From Collinsella aerofaciens (GTDB taxonomy: Bacteria > Actinomycetota > Coriobacteriia > Coriobacteriales > Coriobacteriaceae): DNA of 64,000 nucleotides. Under the pieces are notes generated by a model. It did no database searches. It saw only the letters and a list, made by a program, of their open reading frames with translations, and had not been told where the DNA came from. This document shows positions 1 to 6,606 of the stretch, in pieces (within the stretch, counting starts at the first letter, position 1; each line of letters begins with the position of its first letter). The stretch covers positions 1 through 64,000 of the forward strand of contig JAJXHK010000007.1 in NCBI GenBank assembly GCA_021639365.1, written 5' to 3'. The position numbers were made by a program, and so were the translations under genes.

Positions 1-56
1 GGTTTTAAACCGGGCTCAAACGAACATGCCTATTGACAATGGCTTTCTCATATTAC

Positions 57-95
57 AAAGTGGCCGCCCCCGCGTAAGCGAAGACGGCCACTTTT
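57..95. terminator. Bidirectional hairpin terminator
   Basis: A perfect 10-bp stem pairs positions 57-66 (AAAGTGGCCG) with 85-94, with an 18-nt loop. It ends in TTTT on the plus strand and reads into an A-run at the other arm, so it could terminate either strand. It probably closes a gene lying before the window. Confidence 0.7.
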
Positions 96-99
96 CACG

Positions 100-279
100 A
101 TGAAAACGTGTATCGGAGTTGGCAAGACCCGCTGCCGCGGGTGCCATCCGTGTTCCAATCTTATCTGCAAGCGTTCCGTCGCGCAAGCGTTGCGGCAAAC
201 GATTGAAAGACGCAGACAGGATGAATTTGTGTCCGCACGGGCCCGTAGACTTCTCAACTACGTTGTGGATGCTCGCTAA
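100..279 (+). CDS. Small cysteine-rich protein, possible zinc binder (59 aa)
   Basis: This is an open frame of 59 codons from ATG 100 to TAA 277. The product begins MKTCIGVG and carries five cysteines in its first 23 residues (C4, C12, C15, C18, C23), including C-x2-C-x2-C. The rest is rich in Arg and forms a likely helix (QALRQTIERRRQDEF). The pattern suggests a small metal-binding knuckle with a basic tail, but I do not recognise a family. No convincing Shine-Dalgarno precedes the ATG, which lies only 5 nt after a terminator, so the start or even the gene is uncertain. The stop is 18 nt before the likely start of the next small gene, so the two could be cotranscribed. Confidence 0.35.
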   Translation: MKTCIGVGKTRCRGCHPCSNLICKRSVAQALRQTIERRRQDEFVSARARRLLNYVVDAR

Positions 280-297
280 TCGGTAATGGAGGCGCAC

Positions 298-477
298 GTG
301 TTTGATGACGATGACCTGTTCGATCTGACAGACGATCCGTTTGAGTGGGATATGCTACTCGATGACGATGAGTTGGAGCAGGACCGTAAGAAGCGGCAGG
401 GCAAGAAGGCGCGGGATGACGCTTCGAAAAAGCAGGACAAGCGTCGCCGAGGTCTGTTCGGCGGGCTCTTTGGGTGA
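298..477 (+). CDS. Small acidic/basic bipartite hypothetical protein (59 aa)
   Basis: Function unknown. The N-terminal half is strongly acidic (FDDDDLFDLTDD, LLDDDELEQD). The C-terminal half is strongly basic (KKRQGKKAR, KKQDKRRR) and ends in GLFGGLFG. Such charge segregation suggests a disordered protein that binds nucleic acid or a partner, which is inference. The start is set by the ribosome site: GGAGG at 288-292 lies 5 nt before GTG 298. The in-frame ATG at 286 overlaps that site and has no site of its own. It follows the small Cys-rich frame by 18 nt and is followed by a likely promoter for the phosphoesterase gene. Confidence 0.6.
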   Translation: MFDDDDLFDLTDDPFEWDMLLDDDELEQDRKKRQGKKARDDASKKQDKRRRGLFGGLFG

Positions 478-503
478 CTGTCTCATCGTCGCGTCTGTAT
501 ACT
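474..503 (+). promoter_or_regulatory. Candidate sigma-70-type promoter for the phosphoesterase gene
   Basis: A -10 box TATACT at 498-503 is preceded by GTGACT at 474-479 with an 18-nt spacer. The -10 is a good match (one mismatch) and the -35 is fair. It would start transcription about 30 nt before the next ribosome site. Confidence 0.4.
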
Positions 504-543
504 AAACAGGTCTTATACGCGTTGCGAAATGAGGACAGAGACG

Positions 544-1089
544 ATGATGTGGTTTACCGCCGACCTGCACCTGGGCGATACGAATATCTTGCACGACATG
601 GATCGACCGTTTGACTCGGTCGAGGAGATGAACCGCCGTGTCATCGATGCCATCAATGAGTGCGTGGCTGTGGACGACCGCCTCTATATCTTGGGAGACT
701 TTACCTATCGTTTGCCCCTGGCGGAGGCGGTGCGCCTGCGCGAGCGCATCGAATGTCAGAACGTAACGCTCATCCGCGGTAACCATGACGGCGACTGGGA
801 AGATCCAGACGCGCCGCACATTTGGGATGAGGTGCGCGATTATCTGGAGGTCGCCCCCGGTTACGCGAAGGGCCATCGCCTGGTAATGAGCCATTACCCC
901 ATGCTCAGCTGGAACGGCAAGGCGCGTGGCGCCATCATGTTGCACGGGCATATCCACAGCAGGGGAGACCGCACCAACGCGCGCAACCGCGATCGCGAGC
1001 GCCCCATCTTTCGCTATGATGTCGGCCTCGATGCCAACGAGTACAAGCCCGTTAGCCGCGACCAGATCCTGGGCTTCTTTGGACTCTAG
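544..1089 (+). CDS. Calcineurin-like metallophosphoesterase
   Basis: Predicted dinuclear-metal phosphoesterase of the YfcE-like calcineurin superfamily; the substrate is unknown. The family signature motifs appear in order: D-x-H (TADLHLGD), GDF (YILGDFT), GNHD (IRGNHDGDW), a lone His (MSHYPM) and GHIH (LHGHIHS). At 181 residues it is a minimal single-domain member with no signal peptide, so it should be cytosolic. An upstream in-frame ATG exists at 529, but GAGGA at 531-535 sits inside that stretch at good distance from ATG 544, so 544 is preferred. It stands alone between a promoter-like site and a strong terminator. Confidence 0.9.
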   Translation: MMWFTADLHLGDTNILHDMDRPFDSVEEMNRRVIDAINECVAVDDRLYILGDFTYRLPLAEAVRLRERIECQNVTLIRGNHDGDWEDPDAPHIWDEVRDYLEVAPGYAKGHRLVMSHYPMLSWNGKARGAIMLHGHIHSRGDRTNARNRDRERPIFRYDVGLDANEYKPVSRDQILGFFGL

Positions 1090-1111
1090 CTGTAAGTGCA
1101 GGTAGAATGAA

Positions 1112-1144
1112 CGCGCCGCGCGGATGGTCTGCACGGCGCGTTTT
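1112..1144 (+). terminator. Rho-independent terminator
   Basis: The stem CGCGCCG at 1112-1118 pairs with CGGCGCG at 1134-1140 and is followed by TTTT. It closes the phosphoesterase gene. No RAT-like sequence overlaps it. Confidence 0.75.
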
Positions 1145-1162
1145 AGTAGGAGCGATGATTCC

Positions 1163-1999
1163 ATGAGGGCTATCCAGCGCATTAACCATAACGCTGCCAT
1201 CTGCGAAGACGGCGCGGGGCGTCAGCTTATCGCGCTGGGTCGTGGTATCGGCTTTGGCGATATGCCGCATGAGGTCGACCTGGATGTCATCACGCGTACC
1301 TTTTACGGCATTGATTCAAAGTACCTGGCGTTTATTGATGAGGTCGACCCCGAGGTGCTGGAGTTTTCTGCTCAGCTGGCTGATATCGCAACCGGACAGC
1401 TTTCGTACGAATTGAGCCCTAACCTCCCCATTACACTGGCGGACCATATCCAGTTTGCCATTAAGCGCGCCCGCGAACACATGGTGGTGTCGTTGCCGCT
1501 CGAGCGCGATCTGGAGCAGCTGCATCCCATCGAATACCGCTTGGGCGAGCTGGCTGTTCGCGGCATCCAGAAAAGCTTCCGTGTGCGTATGCCCCGAAGC
1601 GAGGCCGCGGGCATTGCCATGTCGATTGTCAACGCATCGGTTAAGCCGAGCGAGCGGCGCGTGCTTGCCGAGCAGCACGAGGAGCGACTGCTCGATATGA
1701 CGGTCGCGATTATTCAAGAAGAGTTGGGTGTGACGGTCGATCGCTCGTCGTTCGCCTTTGCCCGCTTTGCCACTCATGTGCGCTATCTGCTCGACCGCGT
1801 GGCAAAGAAAGAGCCGATCGATACCGAGAACTCCGGTCTTTACGACGTGCTCGTGGAGCAGTATCCGGCGGCATCGCGTTGCGCTCACCGTGTCGACGAT
1901 CTGATTCAAGAGACCTTTGGCGAGCCATTGGCCCAAGAGGAGCTCGTCTATCTGATCATGCATGTGAATCGCGTGGCTTCTGTCCACTCGGATAAATAG
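1163..1999 (+). CDS. BglG/LicT-family transcriptional antiterminator
   Basis: RNA-binding antiterminator controlled by PTS phosphorylation. The 278-residue protein has the family layout: an N-terminal RNA-binding CAT domain (residues 1-57, opening MRAIQRINHNAA with ALGRGIGF near 30), then two PRD domains (about 65-170 and 175-278). Conserved PRD histidines are visible in LADHIQFA, LHPIEYRL, FATHVRYL and YLIMHVNRV. ATG 1163 has AGGAG at 1148-1152. The reading frame stays open further upstream, but the CAT domain begins exactly here. The gene lies directly before a PTS permease, and a RAT-like site plus terminator sits between them, so its target is almost certainly that permease mRNA. The inducing sugar cannot be read from the sequence, though the family usually responds to beta-glucosides or sucrose. 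Confidence 0.93.
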   Translation: MRAIQRINHNAAICEDGAGRQLIALGRGIGFGDMPHEVDLDVITRTFYGIDSKYLAFIDEVDPEVLEFSAQLADIATGQLSYELSPNLPITLADHIQFAIKRAREHMVVSLPLERDLEQLHPIEYRLGELAVRGIQKSFRVRMPRSEAAGIAMSIVNASVKPSERRVLAEQHEERLLDMTVAIIQEELGVTVDRSSFAFARFATHVRYLLDRVAKKEPIDTENSGLYDVLVEQYPAASRCAHRVDDLIQETFGEPLAQEELVYLIMHVNRVASVHSDK

Positions 2000-2027
2000 G
2001 CTCTCTGGTATTTCCTTTCCGTCATGG

Positions 2028-2064
2028 CGACCGTTCGCGGGTCGTTTGCTACCGTTCGTCGGTA
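2028..2064. other. Two adjacent small palindromes upstream of the PTS promoter
   Basis: CGACC at 2028-2032 pairs with GGTCG at 2040-2044, and TACCG at 2050-2054 pairs with CGGTA at 2060-2064. Both loops contain GTTCG or TTCGT, so the units resemble each other. They could be operator half-sites or small RNA hairpins, but no regulator can be assigned. Confidence 0.3.
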
Positions 2065-2071
2065 ATCTGAG

Positions 2072-2100
2072 CCGCAACGAACGCATCTGCCGCATATACT
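2072..2100 (+). promoter_or_regulatory. Candidate promoter for the PTS leader
   Basis: TATACT at 2095-2100 is a good -10 box. The -35 region is poor, which would fit an activated promoter. Transcription from here would start just before the RAT-like site at 2112. Confidence 0.35.
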
Positions 2101-2111
2101 CGCCGTGTGTT

Positions 2112-2148
2112 GGGTGTTACTCACGGCGCAGCTCCGAGAGGCACTACC
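2112..2148 (+). promoter_or_regulatory. RAT-like ribonucleic antiterminator site
   Basis: The left end GGGTGTTACT and right end AGGCACTACC closely match the two conserved ends of the RNA target of BglG/LicT proteins (as I recall it, GGATTGTTACT and AGGCAAAACC). The apical part is longer than the usual 29-32 nt. Its 3' half (2131-2148) is also the 5' arm of the following terminator, the arrangement needed for mutually exclusive folding. The matching regulator is encoded immediately upstream. Confidence 0.6.
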
Positions 2149-2201
2149 GATTCTGCCGAGACCATAATTGGGTCTCTGTCGGTTGTGCGCGGGGCTTTTT
2201 T
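2131..2201 (+). terminator. Conditional terminator in the PTS leader
   Basis: A long stem: GCTCC at 2131-2135 pairs with GGGGC at 2191-2195, GCACTACCGA at 2141-2150 with TCGGTTGTGC at 2179-2188 (one T-T mismatch), and an inner GAGACC with GGTCTC. T6 follows at 2196-2201. It lies 138 nt before the permease start and overlaps the RAT-like site, so it is predicted to stop transcription unless the antiterminator binds. Confidence 0.75.
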
Positions 2202-2339
2202 CATGTCGATCCACCCGGGAATTACATGCAAATCAATCTCTTGCCAACTGATATCGCGCGCTGCGCAGGCGCGAGCGGAATCGTGCGTCTTGGCGCCGTG
2301 AAGTCCCACGGCCTTTAGTTGGAAGAGAAGGGATTCGAC

Positions 2340-3788
2340 ATGGCTGTCGATAACAAGAAGATTGCCGAGGACGTGCTCGCTGCCGTCGGCGGCGCCTCCA
2401 ATGTGACGAACGCGGCGCACTGCATGACCCGCTTGCGTCTGAACCTCAAAGATCAGTCCATTCCCAATGATAATGAAGTTAAGAAGATCAAGGGTGTGCT
2501 GGGCGCACAGTGGTCTGGCGGCCAGTATCAGGTCATCATTGGCCAGAACGTGCCGAAGGTCTATGACGCCGCCATTGCGCTGGGCGTCAAGGGCGAAGGC
2601 TCCATTGACGAGAACCTCGATGACGGCATCAAGGAGCCACTGACGGTCAAGACTGCGGGCAAGAAGGCCCTTAACTACCTGTCCAAGACAATGTGCATGA
2701 CGATCCCCATTATCATGGGCGCCGCCATGTTCCGCACACTTGCCGTACTTTGCGGCGACGGCATGCTCGGTATCTGGTCTGCCGATTCTGACATCTACAA
2801 CTTCTTCTACAACTGGATTTACAACGCCGGCTATTATTTCCTTCCTGTCTATCTGGGTTGGGCTGCCGCAAAGCAGCTCGGCTGCAGCCAGCCGCTCGGC
2901 ATGATGCTCGGCGGCGTGCTCATTGCCCCCGAGTTCATGACGCTGGTCAACGCCGCGGCGGATTCGGGTGCTACGACCACGATGGTTTACGGCGTGCTCC
3001 CGGCTCAGCTGAACAACTATTCTGCGACCGTGCTCCCCATGCTGCTGTCTATGCCGGTGCTGATGGTCGTCGAGAAGTTCATGAAGAAGATCATCCCCGA
3101 CATGCTCTCCACGGTGTTTGTGCCCGTGTGCACCATGGCTGTGATGACCCCCGTTTCCCTGTGCGCCCTAGCTCCGATTGGTTCCATTCTGGGCGACCTG
3201 GTCGGCAACTTTATGTTCGGCCTCGGAAACGCTGGCGGCATCGTCACGATCCTCTCCCTCGTCGCCATTGCTGCGCTTTGGGAGTTCCTGGTTATGACCG
3301 GTATGCACCAGGTTCTGATTGCCCTCGGCATTGTGCAGGTGCTCACCTCAGGGTCTGACTCCTGCGTTATGGTCGCGGGTGCTATCGCTCAGTTCGCCAC
3401 GTGGGGCATGGCCTTCGGTGCCTTCCTGCGCCTTAAGGAGGTCGACGAAAAGGGCGCTATGCTTGGTTTCTCTCTCTCCGGCATTGTCGGTGGCGTGACG
3501 GAGCCCGCGCTGTATGGCTGCGGCTTTAAGTATACTCGCTGCCTGGGTGCCATGGTCGCGGGCGGCGCTATCGGCGGCCTGATCGCGGCTCTCACTAATG
3601 TGACCACGTATGTTTTGGGCGCAACTAATATCCTTGGTATTACAGGTTATGTTGCAGGCGGAACTGCTAATCTCGTATGGGGCTGCGTTGCATCGGGCAC
3701 TGCATTTGTTGCCGCCGCTGCCATCGCCTACTTCTTTGGCTTTACCAAGGAGCAGCTCGACGAAGACGCTGCTGCCGCCAAAGCCTAA
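2340..3788 (+). CDS. PTS sugar permease, EIIBC (glucose/sucrose/beta-glucoside superfamily)
   Basis: Takes up and phosphorylates a sugar through the phosphotransferase system. The 482-residue membrane protein has an N-terminal EIIB domain (about 1-85) whose phosphorylated cysteine is C28 in AAHCMTRLRL. The EIIC domain (about 100-470) has many hydrophobic segments and ends in a charged tail. There is no EIIA domain, so EIIA must come from elsewhere. ATG 2340 is chosen because AGAAGGGA at 2326-2333 sits 6 nt upstream; an in-frame TTG at 2319 has no such site. The leader carries a RAT-like site and terminator and the BglG-type regulator is just upstream, so expression is likely substrate-induced by antitermination. 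The sugar is not identifiable from sequence alone; a beta-glucoside or chitobiose-type disaccharide is a guess. Confidence 0.92.
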   Translation: MAVDNKKIAEDVLAAVGGASNVTNAAHCMTRLRLNLKDQSIPNDNEVKKIKGVLGAQWSGGQYQVIIGQNVPKVYDAAIALGVKGEGSIDENLDDGIKEPLTVKTAGKKALNYLSKTMCMTIPIIMGAAMFRTLAVLCGDGMLGIWSADSDIYNFFYNWIYNAGYYFLPVYLGWAAAKQLGCSQPLGMMLGGVLIAPEFMTLVNAAADSGATTTMVYGVLPAQLNNYSATVLPMLLSMPVLMVVEKFMKKIIPDMLSTVFVPVCTMAVMTPVSLCALAPIGSILGDLVGNFMFGLGNAGGIVTILSLVAIAALWEFLVMTGMHQVLIALGIVQVLTSGSDSCVMVAGAIAQFATWGMAFGAFLRLKEVDEKGAMLGFSLSGIVGGVTEPALYGCGFKYTRCLGAMVAGGAIGGLIAALTNVTTYVLGATNILGITGYVAGGTANLVWGCVASGTAFVAAAAIAYFFGFTKEQLDEDAAAAKA

Positions 3789-3815
3789 AGCATCCGTTCG
3801 GTAGGACAATTATCT

Positions 3816-3847
3816 GGGGCACTTGGCTGCGCTTCAAGTGCCCCTTT
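3816..3847 (+). terminator. Strong hairpin terminator between PTS gene and deacetylase
   Basis: GGGGCACTTG at 3816-3825 pairs perfectly with CAAGTGCCCC at 3835-3844, followed by TTT. It lies only 18 nt before the next gene, so that gene depends on read-through or on RNA that starts before the hairpin. Confidence 0.75.
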
Positions 3848-3865
3848 CCGTAGATGGGGGTCAAT

Positions 3866-4630
3866 ATGAAGCAATTGCTCATTCGTGCCGACGATATCGG
3901 TTATTCGTATGCCGTTAACCTGGGGATTGCCCGCAGTATCAATGAGGGCCTGGTGCGCTCGGCGGGACTTATGCCCAATATGCCCGAGGCCGAGCGTGGC
4001 TGGTCGCTCGTGGCGGATGTCGGCATTGCGGTGGGCCAGCATACCAACGTGTGCCTGGGCAAGCCGTGTGCAGACCCGGAGCTCATTCCGAGTATGCTCA
4101 ACGAGAGCGGTGAGTTCCATAGCAGCCGTACCTTCCGCGAGCATTTTAAGCGCGGCGAAGAACTGATCGACTTTGATGAGGCCTGCATCGAGATCCGCGC
4201 GCAGCATGACCGCTTTGTAGAGATTGTGGGCCGCGAACCCGATTACTTTGAGGCCCATGCCGTCATGAGCAAAAACCTTAACCGAGCGATCTCGGCGGTT
4301 GCTCAGGAACTGGGCCTTAAGGAACAGAAGGCGAGCTTCGACCCCATGGCGGTTGTGCGATGCGGTGCCACCGACCTGCGCATGGTGATGCACTCGATGG
4401 AGCCGGGCTACGAACCCAAGGACTCGATTATGCGGACGGTTCGCGAGATGGCGGACGGCGAGACGGTCGTCTTTGTGTGCCATCCGGGCTATCTCGATCG
4501 TTTTATCTTGGAGAACAGCTCGCTTACGACCGATCGCACCAAGGAAGTCGACGCGCTGATCGACCCCGAGCTTCGCGCTTGGCTTGAGTCTCAACCTGAT
4601 CTTCGCCTGATCGACTACCGCGACCTGTAA
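3866..4630 (+). CDS. ChbG/YdjC/HpnK-family carbohydrate deacetylase
   Basis: Predicted metal-dependent deacetylase. ChbG of E. coli removes an acetyl group from chitobiose and chitobiose-6-phosphate, and HpnK acts on a hopanoid glycoside. The 254-residue protein has the family Asp-Asp metal motif at residues 9-10 (RADDIGYS) and later metal-site histidines (GQHTNV, EAHAVM), plus a C-terminal CHPG motif. No signal peptide is seen, so a cytosolic phospho-sugar substrate imported by the upstream PTS is plausible. ATG 3866 follows a G-rich stretch at 3855-3860; ATG 3854 overlaps that stretch and is less likely. No phospho-glycosidase is encoded nearby, so the pathway is incomplete in this window. 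Confidence 0.85.
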   Translation: MKQLLIRADDIGYSYAVNLGIARSINEGLVRSAGLMPNMPEAERGWSLVADVGIAVGQHTNVCLGKPCADPELIPSMLNESGEFHSSRTFREHFKRGEELIDFDEACIEIRAQHDRFVEIVGREPDYFEAHAVMSKNLNRAISAVAQELGLKEQKASFDPMAVVRCGATDLRMVMHSMEPGYEPKDSIMRTVREMADGETVVFVCHPGYLDRFILENSSLTTDRTKEVDALIDPELRAWLESQPDLRLIDYRDL

Positions 4631-4676
4631 GGACCCAAGCCACCACAAAGGGGATAGGCACCCTCGCGGTGGATCT

Positions 4677-4711
4677 GGCGCCGTTGCCATTATGGCTGCG
4701 GCGCCTTTTTT
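4677..4711 (+). terminator. Rho-independent terminator
   Basis: GGCGCCG at 4677-4683 pairs with CGGCGCC at 4699-4705 and is followed by T6 (4706-4711). It ends the PTS/deacetylase unit. Confidence 0.85.
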
Positions 4712-4769
4712 GTCCGCGTGGCGCGGTAGAGTGTAGAAGGTTGAAATTTGCGTCCATCGAGGAGCTGCT

Positions 4770-6527
4770 ATGAACGAGATCAAGTGCCCGCATTGCGGCG
4801 AAGTTTTTAAGGTCGATGCGTCCGGTTATGCGGATATCGTCAAGCAGGTGCGCGATGCCGAGTTCTCGCGCGATCTTGATGAGCGTGTAAAGGCCGTCCA
4901 GCGTGAGGGGGAGCAGGCGTTGGAGCTTGAGCGCTCTCGTTCGACGGCCGCCCTGCAGGAGGTGGAGTCTCAGCGTAGCGCTCAACTTGCCGAGCAGAAA
5001 AACGCCGCGGCTCAGGAGCTGGCACAAGAGGTTGCCAAGCGTGATGCCGAGCTTGCCGAATTGCGTGCCAAGCTCGAGGGCGCTGCCGCAGAGCGCGAGA
5101 GTGCAAGCCAGCGCGCGGCGGTTGAGGCCCGTGCCGACGCTCAGAAGGAGAACGCCGAGCTCCAGCGCGAAATCGACAACTTGCGTGCGCAGCTGGGGCG
5201 CAAAGATGATGAAGCCAAGCTTGCCGAGGCTTCGGCGCGCAATGCTGCTCAAAACGATTTAGCCGCGCGTGATGCTCAGATTGCCGAGCTGCAGGCCAGG
5301 CTTGCCGCGGCGGACAAGGCACGGGAGATGGCGCTTGCCGCTGCCGCGGCCGAGTCGCAGCGTGAGCTCGATGCCGCTCGCAACGAGGCCGAGCGCACGC
5401 TTGCTGACTATCAAGCGAAGGTGCAGGAGAAGTTTTCTGCCGCAAAGGCTCAGTCTGAGCAGGAGGCCGAGGGTCTGCGTGCGCAGCTGCGCGAGCAGGA
5501 GCTGATGGCAAAAATGAACCTGTCTGAGGCGGTTGCCGCGGCGGAGCGAGAGCGCGATGAAGCGCGTGCCAAACTGACGAGCGAGTTGGCAGTGCGCGAT
5601 TCGCGCGAGGAGCAGGCTAAGGCGGCACACGAGCTTGCGCTTGCGCAGGCCAAGCGCGCGAGCGATGACCTGATTCGCTACAAGGATGAAGAGATCGAGC
5701 GCCTTAAGGACATGAAGGTCCGCCTGTCCACCAAGATGGTGGGCGAGTCGCTCGAACAGCACTGCGAGACCGAGTTTAACCGTCTGCGTATGACGGCGTT
5801 TCCTAACGCGTACTTCGAGAAAGATAACGATGCGTCCGAGGGCACCAAGGGCGACTTTATCTTCCGCGAGTGCGATGCGAGCGGCAACGAGGTCATTTCG
5901 ATTATGTTCGAGATGAAAAACGAGAACGACGAAACCGCGACCAAACACAAGAACGAGGATTTCTTTAAGAAGCTCGATCACGATCGTCGCCAGAAAGGCT
6001 GCGAGTATGCGGTGCTCTGCACGCTGCTCGAGCCCGAGAGCGAGCTTTACAACGCGGGAATCGTGGACGTGAGTTATCGCTACGAGAAGATGTATGTGAT
6101 CCGCCCGCAGTTCTTCATTCCCATCATTACGCTGCTGCGCAATGCTGCCATGGGTTCGCTTCGCTATAAGCAGGAGCTGGCGGAGTACAAGCAGCAGAAT
6201 ATCGATGTCACGAACTTCGAAGCCAAGATGGAGAAGTTCAAGAACGATTTCGGCCGCAACTACGAGATCGCGAGCCGCAAGTTCCAAACGGCAATCGATG
6301 AGATCGACAAGACGATTAGCCATCTGCAGAAAACCAAGGAGGCGTTGCTGTCCTCCGAGAACAATCTGCGCCTAGCCAACAAGAAGGCCGACGATCTTAC
6401 CATTCGCAAGCTCACGTGGGGCAACAAGACCATGAAGGCGGCGTTTGACGAGGCGCGCGAGGCTGCGCCGGAGACAAGCGATGCGCCAGCCGAGGCGGAT
6501 TCGTATGAGGTCGAGGATGCCGAATAG
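4770..6527 (+). CDS. DUF2130 coiled-coil protein with N-terminal zinc knuckle
   Basis: Function not established; DUF2130 is sometimes compared with nuclease-like RmuC proteins. The 585-residue protein opens with a CPHCG knuckle (residues 5-9). It continues with about 280 residues of Ala/Glu/Arg-rich coiled coil (roughly 30-310) and then the conserved DUF2130 core (about 320-500: MFEMKNEND, HDRRQKGCEYAVL, RYEKMYVIRPQFF). It ends with a short coiled coil and an acidic tail. A PD-(D/E)XK-like reading of the core (acidic residues near FEMKNE) is inference. ATG 4770 has GAGGAG at a good distance. It is flanked by terminators on both sides, so it is a single-gene unit. No membrane segment is present. 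Confidence 0.85.
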   Translation: MNEIKCPHCGEVFKVDASGYADIVKQVRDAEFSRDLDERVKAVQREGEQALELERSRSTAALQEVESQRSAQLAEQKNAAAQELAQEVAKRDAELAELRAKLEGAAAERESASQRAAVEARADAQKENAELQREIDNLRAQLGRKDDEAKLAEASARNAAQNDLAARDAQIAELQARLAAADKAREMALAAAAAESQRELDAARNEAERTLADYQAKVQEKFSAAKAQSEQEAEGLRAQLREQELMAKMNLSEAVAAAERERDEARAKLTSELAVRDSREEQAKAAHELALAQAKRASDDLIRYKDEEIERLKDMKVRLSTKMVGESLEQHCETEFNRLRMTAFPNAYFEKDNDASEGTKGDFIFRECDASGNEVISIMFEMKNENDETATKHKNEDFFKKLDHDRRQKGCEYAVLCTLLEPESELYNAGIVDVSYRYEKMYVIRPQFFIPIITLLRNAAMGSLRYKQELAEYKQQNIDVTNFEAKMEKFKNDFGRNYEIASRKFQTAIDEIDKTISHLQKTKEALLSSENNLRLANKKADDLTIRKLTWGNKTMKAAFDEAREAAPETSDAPAEADSYEVEDAE

Positions 6528-6547
6528 GGTATAGCGGATAGTGCAAA

Positions 6548-6590
6548 AGCGGGGCCGCTGGCGATGTTGCCAGCGGCCCCGCTTCGTTTC
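6548..6590. terminator. Bidirectional terminator between convergent genes
   Basis: GCGGGGCCGCTGGC at 6549-6562 pairs perfectly with GCCAGCGGCCCCGC at 6569-6582, with a 6-nt loop. T-rich sequence follows on the plus strand and an A-run precedes it, so it serves both the DUF2130 gene and the helicase gene. Confidence 0.85.
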
Positions 6591-6606
6591 GTCCCATTCT
6601 GTTCGG

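Noticed and set aside
286..297. ATG 286 as the start of the second small gene
   Set aside because: The ATG overlaps the GGAGG ribosome site, which is properly spaced for GTG 298.
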